41,666 nt of DNA. It comes from Candidatus Heimdallarchaeota archaeon. Lineage in GTDB: Archaea > Asgardarchaeota > Heimdallarchaeia > Heimdallarchaeales > Heimdallarchaeaceae. Positions 8,012 through 15,956 of the stretch are shown here, piece after piece (position 1 is the stretch's first letter; each line of letters starts with the position of its first letter). Location: the NCBI GenBank assembly GCA_023705905.1, contig BPTK01000007.1, forward strand, positions 1 through 41,666, read 5' to 3'. The translations under genes and the position numbers were made by a program. The notes below the pieces were generated by a model. It worked only from the letters and a program-made list of their open reading frames with translations, did not search any database and was not told where the DNA came from.

Positions 8012-8845
8012 ATGATCATTGATTCATTTGAAGCTGAGAGGATTATTAACGCGCATCAAAAGAGGAAAACCTCGATTAAAGTAAAGCTAGATCTTGGATT
8101 AACTAAACAAATTGTTTATCTTAAGGGAGACAATATCAAAATTGGAGATTTTACTTATACTCTGAAAACGATTAAGAAACTTGAGAAAGCTCAGGCAGCA
8201 TTTTTACTTGAAAAAAAACCAAGAAAGATTGCTTTTTTTGATGAATGTTTTTACAAATTAGAACCAATCAAAGGAACAGTTCCAACTATAGAAATTGATG
8301 GGATTCGGATGCATCGAACAAAACATATGACTCCTTTAGAAGATGCTGAAAGAAAAATAGAATATGTGAAAGTTAGATCGTCAGATATAGTGCTTGATAT
8401 ATGCACAGGATTGGGATACACAGCGATTCAAGCTAAGAAGAAAAATGCAGATATCACAACTATAGAGAAAGACCCCAATGTATTGGAGATAGCTGGATTC
8501 AATCCTTATTCAAGAGAACTATTTGATGGTATTGAACGGGGAACAATCAAATTGATCAATGAAAATGCAGCAGATTCAGTTAAGAAATTCGATAACGATT
8601 CCTTTAGTGTCATTCTTCATGATCCTCCTCGATTCTCTTTCGCAGGTGAGTTGTATTCTGAAGAGTTTTATGAGGAATTGTATCGTATTCTAAAACCTAG
8701 AGGAAGATTATTACATTATGTGGGTAACCCTGGCTCAAAATATCGAGGGAAAGATTTTGTGAAGGGTGTCCAAAATAGACTAAATTCAGTAGGTTTTCGT
8801 ACAAAGAAAACACCAGATGGTGAGAGTGTTCTTGGGTATAAATAA
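8012..8845 (+). CDS. archaeal class I SAM-dependent methyltransferase (COG2521-like)
   Basis: In this 277-residue protein an N-terminal region of about 110 residues precedes a Rossmann methyltransferase domain. Motif I is VLDICTGLGYTAIQA, the acidic residue after strand 2 is in TTIEKDPNV, and motif IV is VILHDPPRFSF. GRLLHYVGNPGSK lies in the later strands. This arrangement, with DPPR and a following glycine-rich G-N-P-G loop, fits a group of archaeal predicted methyltransferases of unknown substrate. It stands alone, with a TATA-like TTTAATAAAT about 65 bp upstream. Confidence 0.75.
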   Translation: MIIDSFEAERIINAHQKRKTSIKVKLDLGLTKQIVYLKGDNIKIGDFTYTLKTIKKLEKAQAAFLLEKKPRKIAFFDECFYKLEPIKGTVPTIEIDGIRMHRTKHMTPLEDAERKIEYVKVRSSDIVLDICTGLGYTAIQAKKKNADITTIEKDPNVLEIAGFNPYSRELFDGIERGTIKLINENAADSVKKFDNDSFSVILHDPPRFSFAGELYSEEFYEELYRILKPRGRLLHYVGNPGSKYRGKDFVKGVQNRLNSVGFRTKKTPDGESVLGYK

Positions 8846-8857
8846 AAGAGAGCTTAT

Positions 8858-8874
8858 TTATCTCTTCGAGATAA
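8858..8874 (+). terminator. hairpin downstream of the methyltransferase gene
   Basis: TTATCTC-TTC-GAGATAA is a perfect 7-bp stem with a 3-nt loop, starting 13 nt after the stop codon. It is followed by A-rich rather than T-rich sequence, so it may be an RNA 3'-end structure rather than a classical terminator. The rest of 8846-9110 is AT-rich with T-runs around 8980-8996 and shows no gene. Confidence 0.35.
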
Positions 8875-9048
8875 GAAAAATGGAATTTTAGAGAGAACCT
8901 TTTAGGAGGATGTATGTTTTTAGTCCATTATATCTCTCTATCTTGAGTTCTTTTTGGATTTTCATTTTTATTGCTGTTTTTTGGGTCATTTTTTTGCACC
9001 TATCTTAACATCAGCATCCCTTTTAAAAAGGATTGAACACAGAAAGAG

Positions 9049-9063
9049 GTCACAAGTTGTGAC
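9049..9063. promoter_or_regulatory. perfect dyad upstream of the isochorismatase operon
   Basis: GTCACAA-G-TTGTGAC is a perfect 15-bp inverted repeat, 48 bp before the first start codon of the operon. It lies just downstream of a TATA-like TTTTAAAAAG (about 9021-9030), at about the expected transcription start. This is a good position for a repressor operator. The binding protein is unknown. Confidence 0.45.
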
Positions 9064-9110
9064 ATTTTCTGCAAAACAACATTATTAAAGGGTAAGACAT
9101 TGTTTCCTTA

Positions 9111-9761
9111 ATGATGAAGGAAATCTATCTAACTGAACAAAACAGAGAGGAGAAGGTCAACTATTGGTTAGATGAGTGCAAGAAAATTAAAACATATCGT
9201 CCTTTTAAACTAAATCTAAAGAAAGCAGCGCTTCTAGTTCTGGACATGCAAGATTACTTCGTTAATGAAGAGTCTCATGCTTTCGTTCCTTCTTCAATAA
9301 ACACAATAGCCCCAATCCAAGAGATTTCTAAGATTATTCAAAAGTTGGGAAACAAGATAATATTCTCCAGACATTTAGATACTGAAAACGAATCGAGTAC
9401 AATGAATAGATGGTGGAAAGACAACATTAAACCTGAGAATAATCTATCTAAAATCGCCCATTTGCTAAACACGCAAGCAATAGAAATTATAGAGAAGAGC
9501 CAATACAGCGCATTTTATGAGACGAAACTTGAAGCTATACTCAAGGATAATGATATTGAACAAGTTATCATAACTGGAGTGATGACACATCTTTGTTGCG
9601 AGACAACTGCACGAGATGCATTCATGAGAGGATTTGAAGTATTCTTTGTGGTAGATGCTACAGCTACATATACAGAAGAACTGCATATAGGAGCTCTAAG
9701 AGCAATATCACATGGTTTTGGAACATGTGTATCAACAGAGGAAATAATCAATGAAAAATAA
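9111..9761 (+). CDS. isochorismatase-family cysteine hydrolase
   Basis: The 216-residue protein has the isochorismatase/nicotinamidase fold with its catalytic triad visible: Asp45 (LLVLDMQDYF), Lys129 (EKSQYSAF) and Cys162 (GVMTHLCCETTARDA). Members hydrolyse amides or vinyl ethers, for example nicotinamide, isochorismate, ureidoacrylate or N-carbamoyl amides; substrate cannot be told from sequence. It has an N-terminal extension of about 35 residues before the first strand. The last 11 bases overlap the next gene. It is first in a three-gene operon with a flavoprotein and a radical SAM enzyme, so its substrate may be a product or precursor in that pathway. Confidence 0.85.
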   Translation: MMKEIYLTEQNREEKVNYWLDECKKIKTYRPFKLNLKKAALLVLDMQDYFVNEESHAFVPSSINTIAPIQEISKIIQKLGNKIIFSRHLDTENESSTMNRWWKDNIKPENNLSKIAHLLNTQAIEIIEKSQYSAFYETKLEAILKDNDIEQVIITGVMTHLCCETTARDAFMRGFEVFFVVDATATYTEELHIGALRAISHGFGTCVSTEEIINEK

Positions 9762-10680
9762 ATTAATAACAAAAGTTGCTTTGATTGGTGGAGGACCTGC
9801 ATGTGCGACAGCTGCGATTCAACTAGTTAGATCAGGAATAGAAATAATACTTGTTTCTAAAGAAATAGGAGGAACAATTAAGAATGCTAATCTTGTAGAA
9901 AACCTCATAGGATATCCTGAAGGTGTGGTTGGATTAGATTTCGCTAAATCATTTCAATTACAACTGACAAAAGTTGGAGTTCCAATCGTTCTGGAGGAAG
10001 TGCTAACCGTTGAGCAAATTGGTAATAAGTACATAACCAAAACAGCTGAAACAGAAATAATAAGCGAATATCTCATCATAGGTACTGGATCTATCCCGAA
10101 GAAGCTAGATGTTGAAGGTGAAGAAGAAGCTAATTTGAATGGAAAATTGTTTTATGAAATTTATAATGTTAAACAGTTTATAGACAAAAAAAATATCGGT
10201 ATAATAGGGAGTGGGGATGTAGCTTACGACTATGCGCTAAATCTTCAAAATGCAGCGAATAAAATTTCAATTATACGTAGAACTGCCAAAACATCGAGTC
10301 TTCCAATTTTACAAAAACGAGTGAAGAGTACAGAGAACATTGTTGTTCTCAATAATCATGTAATAAAGAAAATAGAGCTTAAAGAAGATAAAATACACCT
10401 TGAAATCGAGAAGGAGGGGAATCTTGTTACTCTAATAAAAGACTTGATTTTAGTTGCTATAGGTAGAAAACCAAATTACGATTTTCTCTCTGAAGGTATA
10501 ATCTCTGAATACACTAATCCAAAATCAGATTCGAAACTTTACTTTATTGGTGACGTTAACAAAAATAATTTCAGACAAGTATCAATAGCTATGGGGGATG
10601 GAATGAAGGTTGCTATGGAAACAGTAAAAAACATTGCAGAAAAAGAAGGATATCATGGAGCTTCTAGGCAAGTATGGTAA
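9751..10680 (+). CDS. thioredoxin reductase-like flavoprotein lacking the redox Cys pair
   Basis: The 309-residue protein has an FAD-binding N-terminus (VALIGGGPACATAAIQL), an NAD(P)H-binding Rossmann motif near residue 150 (IGIIGSGDVAYDYALNL), and a C-terminal FAD segment (LYFIGDVNKNNFRQVSIAMGDG). This is the order of the thioredoxin reductase/AhpF family. The active-site CxxC is absent. Only a single Cys in the first glycine motif is evident, so it should act like ferredoxin/flavodoxin-NAD(P) reductases of this fold rather than on a disulfide. It overlaps its upstream neighbour by 11 nt and its downstream neighbour by about 26 nt. I infer that it supplies electrons to the radical SAM enzyme encoded next. 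Confidence 0.8.
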   Translation: MKNKLITKVALIGGGPACATAAIQLVRSGIEIILVSKEIGGTIKNANLVENLIGYPEGVVGLDFAKSFQLQLTKVGVPIVLEEVLTVEQIGNKYITKTAETEIISEYLIIGTGSIPKKLDVEGEEEANLNGKLFYEIYNVKQFIDKKNIGIIGSGDVAYDYALNLQNAANKISIIRRTAKTSSLPILQKRVKSTENIVVLNNHVIKKIELKEDKIHLEIEKEGNLVTLIKDLILVAIGRKPNYDFLSEGIISEYTNPKSDSKLYFIGDVNKNNFRQVSIAMGDGMKVAMETVKNIAEKEGYHGASRQVW

Positions 10681-11599
10681 AGAAGATTTAGCAATTCTTT
10701 ACATAGCTAAACAAGAAGATAAAATTGTAGAATTTGTTGAAAGTCTACAACCTCCTATTCCTAGAAAAGAAAAATGGGTTCTGGTTATATCTACCATGTA
10801 CGGGTGCCCTGTTGGATGTTTAATGTGTGACGCAGGAGAGTATTACCATGGTAATGTCCCTAAAGAAGGGATGTTAGAAGAAATTGATTATATGGTTAGA
10901 GCTCGTTTTCCAGAAGGTAAAATTCCAATTGGGAAATTTAAGGTTCAGTTTGCTAGAATGGGAGAACCTTCTTTGAACAAAGCTGTTTTAGAAGCCTTGA
11001 AAGAATTACCAAAAATTTATGACGCTCCAGGTTTGATGCCTTGTATAAGTACAATAGCACCCAATGGAGGAGAAGATTTTCTAAACGAACTTATTTCAGT
11101 AAAAGATGAGTATTATCCAAATGGTAATTTCCAGCTTCAATTTTCCATACACTCTACTGATGAAAATGTAAGACATAAGTGGATAACAAAAAATATCTGG
11201 AGTCTTGAGGAAATTTCTAAATATGGTGAAAAATGGTTTAAGGAAGGAGATAGAAGGATAACCCTGAATTTTGCAGTTGCAGCTGATTCTATAATTGATC
11301 CGGAAGTAATTTTTAAGCACTTTAATCCTTCAAAGTATTGGATAAAACTCACACCCGTCAATCCAACCAGCAAAGCACAGAGAAATAAATTAAAGAGTGG
11401 AATTACTGAAGAAAATTCTGAATTCTTTCCTTTGGTTAAATCTTTTCGAGAAAGAGGTTTTGATGCTGAAATCAGCATAGGTGAATGGGAAGAGAATGAT
11501 ATTGGTACAAATTGTGGCCAATTTGCAACAAAATACATCAATGGTGAAGTAGGTATCAAAGAATCCTATACCACTACAGAATACAAAATGGATCAATAA
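10655..11599 (+). CDS. RlmN/Cfr-like radical SAM enzyme, atypical
   Basis: Starting at ATG 10655 (GAAGG about 10 nt upstream) rather than TTG 10634, the protein has 314 residues. The radical SAM motif is GCPVGCLMC (Cys51, Cys55, Cys58). FARMGEPSLN, FSIHST and a late NCGQFAT match the RlmN/Cfr family, which methylates C2 or C8 of adenosine in RNA through a methyl-cysteine intermediate. The C-terminal Cys (Cys287, NCGQ) corresponds to the methyl-carrying Cys355 of E. coli RlmN. The resolving Cys118 position, seven residues before the first cluster Cys, is Val here. It also lacks a recognisable N-terminal accessory RNA-binding domain. An RNA or small-molecule substrate is possible. Confidence 0.75.
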   Translation: MELLGKYGKEDLAILYIAKQEDKIVEFVESLQPPIPRKEKWVLVISTMYGCPVGCLMCDAGEYYHGNVPKEGMLEEIDYMVRARFPEGKIPIGKFKVQFARMGEPSLNKAVLEALKELPKIYDAPGLMPCISTIAPNGGEDFLNELISVKDEYYPNGNFQLQFSIHSTDENVRHKWITKNIWSLEEISKYGEKWFKEGDRRITLNFAVAADSIIDPEVIFKHFNPSKYWIKLTPVNPTSKAQRNKLKSGITEENSEFFPLVKSFRERGFDAEISIGEWEENDIGTNCGQFATKYINGEVGIKESYTTTEYKMDQ

Positions 11600-11645
11600 A
11601 TTCTGAATCAGTGAGTTCAATCAGTCATTTTTATGAAAAAGATTT

Positions 11646-12323
11646 ATGCAAATTTCTCTGATTTTATGTATGGAGAAAAAAGGAAAACGAATCATACTCA
11701 TTAGTTCTTTATCAGTTTTATACCTAACAGTATTTCTGATTTATATATTAAGGTCTCTTGGTCCATTCATAGAAGAATTTCTGAGATTTCTAGCTTTATT
11801 TGGGCTTCTATCATTGTTTGTTTCAAGTATAATGGCAGCTTTTACTCGGGAGATATTCCAAGTATTTGGAAAGCCCTTCAAGAAAGTTCATCACATCATT
11901 GCTCTAACAGCACTAGGTTTGGTAACATTACATCCTATTTTCGTTGTGATATTCTACAAAAATGCTTCTTTGTTCCTTCCCAATTTTGACAGTTTGTCTT
12001 CCTTTATGACCTTTGCGGGAGCCCCCTCTTTATACCTAATACTTCTTGCAACTTTAGCAGGTTTTTTCCAGAGAAGAATACCTAAATTCTGGAGATATGT
12101 TCATGGATTAAACTATGTGGCTCTGATATTTGGTGTTATACATGGAATTAAGATTGGAGCAGATTTGAGTTCATCAAGTGCATTAAAAATAATATACATC
12201 CTAATGTTGGTATTAACAACCGGAGCATTTGTTTTCAAGAGATACAGAAATTACAAGAAAAAACAGAGAATTAAGGAAAAACAAGAACAAAGGAAGTTAA
12301 AAGAAGAAACAATAAAAGTTTAA
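11646..12323 (+). CDS. ferric reductase-like transmembrane haem protein
   Basis: This is a 225-residue membrane protein with five or six hydrophobic helices and a long basic coiled tail (KKKQRIKEKQEQRKLKEE). Two His pairs with the 13-residue spacing of bis-haem ferric reductase/NOX/MsrQ domains are present: His83 with His96, and His153 with His166. It therefore probably carries electrons across the membrane by two b haems. There is no attached FAD/NAD domain, so a separate donor would be needed; the flavoprotein gene two positions upstream is a candidate. An alternative start is ATG 11670. It ends convergently, overlapping the fumarase alpha stop by 4 bp. Confidence 0.75.
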   Translation: MQISLILCMEKKGKRIILISSLSVLYLTVFLIYILRSLGPFIEEFLRFLALFGLLSLFVSSIMAAFTREIFQVFGKPFKKVHHIIALTALGLVTLHPIFVVIFYKNASLFLPNFDSLSSFMTFAGAPSLYLILLATLAGFFQRRIPKFWRYVHGLNYVALIFGVIHGIKIGADLSSSSALKIIYILMLVLTTGAFVFKRYRNYKKKQRIKEKQEQRKLKEETIKV

Positions 12324-13199
12324 TGAGGATGCCACTCAACGTTTCCTTCTTTGTCTATTGTTGCACTAGCATGCCTTAATGCCCAACAAGATATTACAAC
12401 ACCTACAGGTAAACTTGCAGGATGCCGAGCTGCGAATTCCATATGAACATCTAATACTGAAGGTCCTTCTCCAAGGCCCATAGCACCAATTTCAAGTCTG
12501 TTCAAAATTTGTAGCATCTCTTTTTCTAAATCTGCTATCTTTTCATCCTCATGATATTCATAAAGAGGTCGTAAGAGAGCTTTCTTAGCAATATTCATAC
12601 ACATATCCTCACCACCTCCAACACCTACGCCAACTGTATATGGCGGACAGGCTAGAAGGTCCTGCAGCAGCTACTGCTTCAATTACAAATTCTTTGACAC
12701 CTTTGATACCTTTTCCTGGTGGTATCATCTTCATTTTTCCAACATTACTGGATCCTCCACCTTTAGGTAGGGCAATGATTTCGCACTTATCTCCTTCTAC
12801 TAAATCAATATAGAACCAAGGAACATATCCCCTTAATCCAACATTGTTTTTTGTGTTACCTTTGAACATATCTACAGCATTAGGTCGGAGAGGGATGTTA
12901 GAAGTTGCTTTCTTTGTTGCTTTTATCAGAGCTGTTTTTACTTCGGATCTAATTGGGAATTTATCACCGATTTTAATGAAAAATGCTACAAGTCCAGTAT
13001 CCTGACACATAGGTTTACTTTGAATTTCAGCGATGTGAACATTTTCATTAATTGCATGTAATTGAGACTTACCTAAACGACCTTTTGTCTCTACTTCATC
13101 TGTGATCAATGTGTTTTTTACCTGTGTAGGTAATATTGTTGCAGCGATTTTTAGTAATTGTGCAGCTGTATCTTCTACTACTTGTACTATATCCTTCAT
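12320..13199 (-). pseudogene. class I fumarate hydratase alpha subunit, single-base frameshift
   Basis: Two adjacent frames (13199-12609 and 12604-12320) together encode a complete alpha subunit of about 292 residues for the [4Fe-4S] class I fumarase/tartrate dehydratase family. The first frame has QSKPMCQDTGL; the second restores CPPYTVGVGVGGGEDM and ends with ISCWALRH and WHPH. Reading GGACCTTCTAGCC as GGACCT-CTAGCC, that is removing one T near + position 12656, rejoins the frames to give AAAGPLACPP. All three cluster cysteines are then present. It could be a true recent mutation or an assembly error. The beta gene lies directly upstream with one base between, so the pair is an operon. Confidence 0.85.
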
Positions 13200-13200
13200 A

Positions 13201-13800
13201 CTAGTTCAGCTCCTGCAAAATCTTATCACGATTTGCAGCAATATTCTTCTTTGAATCTTCAGTAAAGTTTCCACCGTGAGTATCAATGGTAACAGTAAGA
13301 GGTCCAAACTCTTCAACATCGAAAACCCATAAGCATTCGGGCATTCCTAGTTCATCATACCAAAAAACATCTCTTACCTTCTTTATTCTGTCGGCTGCTA
13401 ATAGAGCTGCTCCACCAGTGAAGTAACCATAGATACAAGTTTCCTCTTGACATGCTTTCGCAGTTCTTTTTCCCATTCCACCTTTACCTATGATGATTCC
13501 AGGATGAAATGCTTTAATGAATTCATCTTGAAATATTTCCATTCTTGCGGATGTAGTTGGTCCAGCGGCAACAACTATCCATTCATCTTCTTCATTCTTT
13601 TTCATTACTGGACCGCAATGGAAAAGTCCATTTCCTGTAAAATTCACAGGTGGTTCTTTATTTTCATTATGGAGACCTAATGCTTTAAGATGAGCATCAT
13701 CACGAGCAGTGATAACTGTACCTGTAAGGTATACTATATCCCCAATCTGAATTTTTTTCAGTTCCTCAGGAGGTATTGGAGTGGTTAAATGATATTCCAT
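13201..13800 (-). CDS. class I fumarate hydratase beta subunit
   Basis: From ATG 13800 (MEYHLTTPIPPEELKKIQIGDIVYLTG) the protein has 199 residues, matching the usual start of this family; the track's start 24 nt upstream adds eight residues not expected in relatives. Signature segments are TARDDAHLKAL, GLFHCGPVM, AAGPTTSARME and IIGKGGMGKRT, followed by GYFTGGAALLA and DTHGGNF. With the alpha subunit it converts fumarate and malate, or a related hydroxy acid, in the cytosol. It is complete, while its operon partner is frameshifted. Confidence 0.9.
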   Translation of the reverse strand: MEYHLTTPIPPEELKKIQIGDIVYLTGTVITARDDAHLKALGLHNENKEPPVNFTGNGLFHCGPVMKKNEEDEWIVVAAGPTTSARMEIFQDEFIKAFHPGIIIGKGGMGKRTAKACQEETCIYGYFTGGAALLAADRIKKVRDVFWYDELGMPECLWVFDVEEFGPLTVTIDTHGGNFTEDSKKNIAANRDKILQELN

Positions 13801-13852
13801 AAACCCACTAAAAACTAGACACATGTAAATCTTTCTGAATGGACTTACAAAA

Positions 13853-13916
13853 CCTTAAACAGCCTTCTGGACTGCTTTAGGTGTTATGGCCTATGAGAGC
13901 TTAAAATATTAAATAT
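13853..13916. promoter_or_regulatory. divergent fumarase/sirtuin control region with imperfect dyad and TATA box
   Basis: CCTTAAACAG (13853-13862) and CTGCTTTAGG (13872-13881) form an imperfect dyad (8 of 10 positions) around a 9-bp spacer, between the two divergent genes. A plus-strand TATA element (AAATATTAAATA, about 13904-13916) predicts transcription starting near 13936-13940. That gives either a leaderless message for ATG 13936 or a leader of about 35 nt with a Shine-Dalgarno-like GGAG 8 nt before ATG 13972. Confidence 0.4.
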
Positions 13917-13971
13917 AACCTCTACAAATATAATCATGACTTTGTTCGGACAGAGTTACGGAGTGAACCTT

Positions 13972-14739
13972 ATGGATACAAATGACGATATCATAAGAAT
14001 GATTGCCAAACACATGTTAGAAGCAGATACAATCATTTTCTTCACTGGTGCTGGTACAAGTGTTCATAGTGGCATTCTCGATTTTCGTTCCGAAGGAGGA
14101 CTGTGGGAAAAATACGACCTTTTTGAGGTAGCAACTATTAGTGCTTTTAGAAGAAACCCTGAGAAAGTCTGGGAGTTCTTTCGCATAATTTATGAAGATT
14201 TTCAACCTGTGGAACCCAATAAAGGTCACCACGCTATCACAGAGATTCAACAGATAAAAGGAGGGGACAAGGTGCACATTGCTACACAGAATATTGATGG
14301 TCTTCATCAAAAGTCTGGATCTATAAATGTTTACGAATTACACGGTAATCCTGACATAATGCACTGTATTAGATGTTCTCATGAGGAGCAAATGAATTAC
14401 GAAAAACATATTAAACCAGACAAATACCCCTTGTGTCCTAAATGCGAAAATCCTCTAAAACCTAAAGTTATACTTTTTGGAGAACCTTTAGACATGGACG
14501 TTTATAATTCAGCATTAAGAGTTGCAAACAGAAGTGAGATAGCTGTAGGGGTTGCTACTAGTTTAGAAGTTTTTCCAGCTGCTAACATTCTTTTATCTCC
14601 ACCCCCTACAACAAAAAAGGCACTTTTCAATCTCACACCTACCCTATACAATGGACAATTAGATTATTATGTTGAGGGGGACATTATTGAAACCTTGCCT
14701 ATTTTGGCTAAAATTCTGAAAGAATTAAACAAAAAGTGA
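13972..14739 (+). CDS. SIR2-family NAD-dependent protein deacylase (sirtuin)
   Basis: The protein contains the sirtuin NAD-binding motif FTGAGTSVHSG followed by DFRS, the catalytic TQNIDGLH and YELHGN segments, and two Cys pairs for structural zinc (CIRC and CPKC). The late FPAAN and DYYVEGD segments also fit. It removes acyl groups from lysines using NAD+, acting on chromatin-like or metabolic proteins in archaea. I chose ATG 13972 because GGAG sits 8 nt upstream and family N-termini start about 20 residues before FTGAG; ATG 13936 would add 12 residues and could be used if the mRNA is leaderless. GILDFR replaces the usual GIPDFR, a mild variant. Confidence 0.9.
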   Translation: MDTNDDIIRMIAKHMLEADTIIFFTGAGTSVHSGILDFRSEGGLWEKYDLFEVATISAFRRNPEKVWEFFRIIYEDFQPVEPNKGHHAITEIQQIKGGDKVHIATQNIDGLHQKSGSINVYELHGNPDIMHCIRCSHEEQMNYEKHIKPDKYPLCPKCENPLKPKVILFGEPLDMDVYNSALRVANRSEIAVGVATSLEVFPAANILLSPPPTTKKALFNLTPTLYNGQLDYYVEGDIIETLPILAKILKELNKK

Positions 14740-14810
14740 AACTTTTCTAGCTAATCTAGAAGAAACATAGAAAATTTAAAGTATTGAGTCTATTATAATA
14801 AGCTGTAAGG

Positions 14811-15887
14811 ATGATAAAAATGTCTGAAGAAAAAGAACAGAGTAGCTTTGAAGAGACAGTAAAAGATGTTGTTGAAGAGATAAATGAGATGGAAGATGCT
14901 CAATCTGAAAATGCTCAGTTATTCGACAAAGAAGAAGATATGACTCAGAGGGAGAACAAATTGGATGACGACATGTTCGTGCAAGAGGAAGAAGAGAAAA
15001 TGACACAAGAAAGCGTTGAAGAAGAATCCGTAGTAGAAGTGGAAGAAGTTACAGCTGAAGAACCAGAAGTTGTAGCTGCAAAATCTACAGAGAAAAAAGA
15101 AGAGAAGAAAAAAGAAGAACGAGTAGTTTATGCTCACTTCGATGTTGACCTTTGGAGAACTAAAATGCACCGAGAAGAATGGGGTATTCGTTTAGATGCT
15201 CAAAGAGCTCAAAAAGATCGCCAATGGACTCGTGACATGGATATGATTGGTGAGGTTAAAAAAGACGGTGAACCTTATGGTTTTCTTGGTCAAAGAGAAA
15301 AACTATGGAAAGATAAAGACCCTCTTGAGAGAAGATTTGTCATGAAAATGTTCTCAAGTGGTGGTTATTGGCGAGGAAGTATAGAAAGATTGCAAGGAGA
15401 AAGTTTCGCAAATTCTCACGCATCTAAGGAACCTTGTCCATCATATGTTTGTATTTTCAAGCACACCAGAAATCTATACAGAATCAAGAGATTGGCCCAT
15501 TTCCCCAGATTCCAAGGAGAAGTATTCGGTTTCAGTTTTCTTGATGAAAATGATATATTTCAAATATTTGTGATAGATGACAAAAGGCTTACCTTCGGAA
15601 GCGATTGGATGATCAAAGATATTCACAACAAGGTTATTGCCAAAATTGATGGTAAATTCATGAACCTGGGTGGAAGATTCAAAATCGATATTTTCGATGA
15701 AATACTAGCAAATGACAAGACATTTTTCAATATGTTAATTCTATTTAGCGCTACACTTCGTTTCCATAAAAATATCAAGAAAAATATCAAGAAAGCTCTA
15801 AAAGAACTCAGGATTACAGATGCTAAAGTTAAATTAGATGATAGTGAATCTAACTTATATTTGAATCCTCGAAAACTCTCAGTTTAA
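14811..15887 (+). CDS. LURP/tubby/scramblase-like domain protein with acidic N-terminal tail
   Basis: This is a 358-residue protein. The first 105 residues are low-complexity, rich in Glu and Lys, and probably disordered. A middle region rich in Arg and Trp follows (DLWRTKMHREEWGIRLDAQRAQ). The last 140 residues read as a beta-barrel in the style of LURP-one-related, tubby C-terminal and scramblase domains, with successive strands such as FGFSFLDENDIFQIFVIDD, SDWMIKDIHNKVIAKIDG and NLGGRFKIDIFDE. The domain family binds lipid headgroups or nucleic acid. This assignment rests on pattern only. The gene is bounded by promoter-like AT sequence, and T-rich sequence at 15890-15920 follows the stop. 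ATG 14820 is an alternative start. Confidence 0.5.
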   Translation: MIKMSEEKEQSSFEETVKDVVEEINEMEDAQSENAQLFDKEEDMTQRENKLDDDMFVQEEEEKMTQESVEEESVVEVEEVTAEEPEVVAAKSTEKKEEKKKEERVVYAHFDVDLWRTKMHREEWGIRLDAQRAQKDRQWTRDMDMIGEVKKDGEPYGFLGQREKLWKDKDPLERRFVMKMFSSGGYWRGSIERLQGESFANSHASKEPCPSYVCIFKHTRNLYRIKRLAHFPRFQGEVFGFSFLDENDIFQIFVIDDKRLTFGSDWMIKDIHNKVIAKIDGKFMNLGGRFKIDIFDEILANDKTFFNMLILFSATLRFHKNIKKNIKKALKELRITDAKVKLDDSESNLYLNPRKLSV

Positions 15888-15956
15888 TTCTTTCTACTAT
15901 TTTTTTCTTTACTTTTTATATGTAAATCATGTTAAATAACTGTAGGATGCGGAAAG

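Noticed and set aside
11137-11559. Long minus-strand ORF of 140 residues over the radical SAM gene
   Set aside because: The plus-strand frame holds the radical SAM and NCGQ motifs and is in an operon, so the minus frame is a shadow.
12604-12609. Programmed ribosomal frameshift in the fumarase alpha gene
   Set aside because: No slippery heptamer or downstream structure was seen at the break near 12656, and relatives encode one continuous frame, so mutation or error is more likely.
15061-15130. AAGAAG-rich tract as a low-complexity repeat
   Set aside because: It encodes the Glu/Lys-rich tail of the LURP-like protein and reads as ordinary coding sequence.
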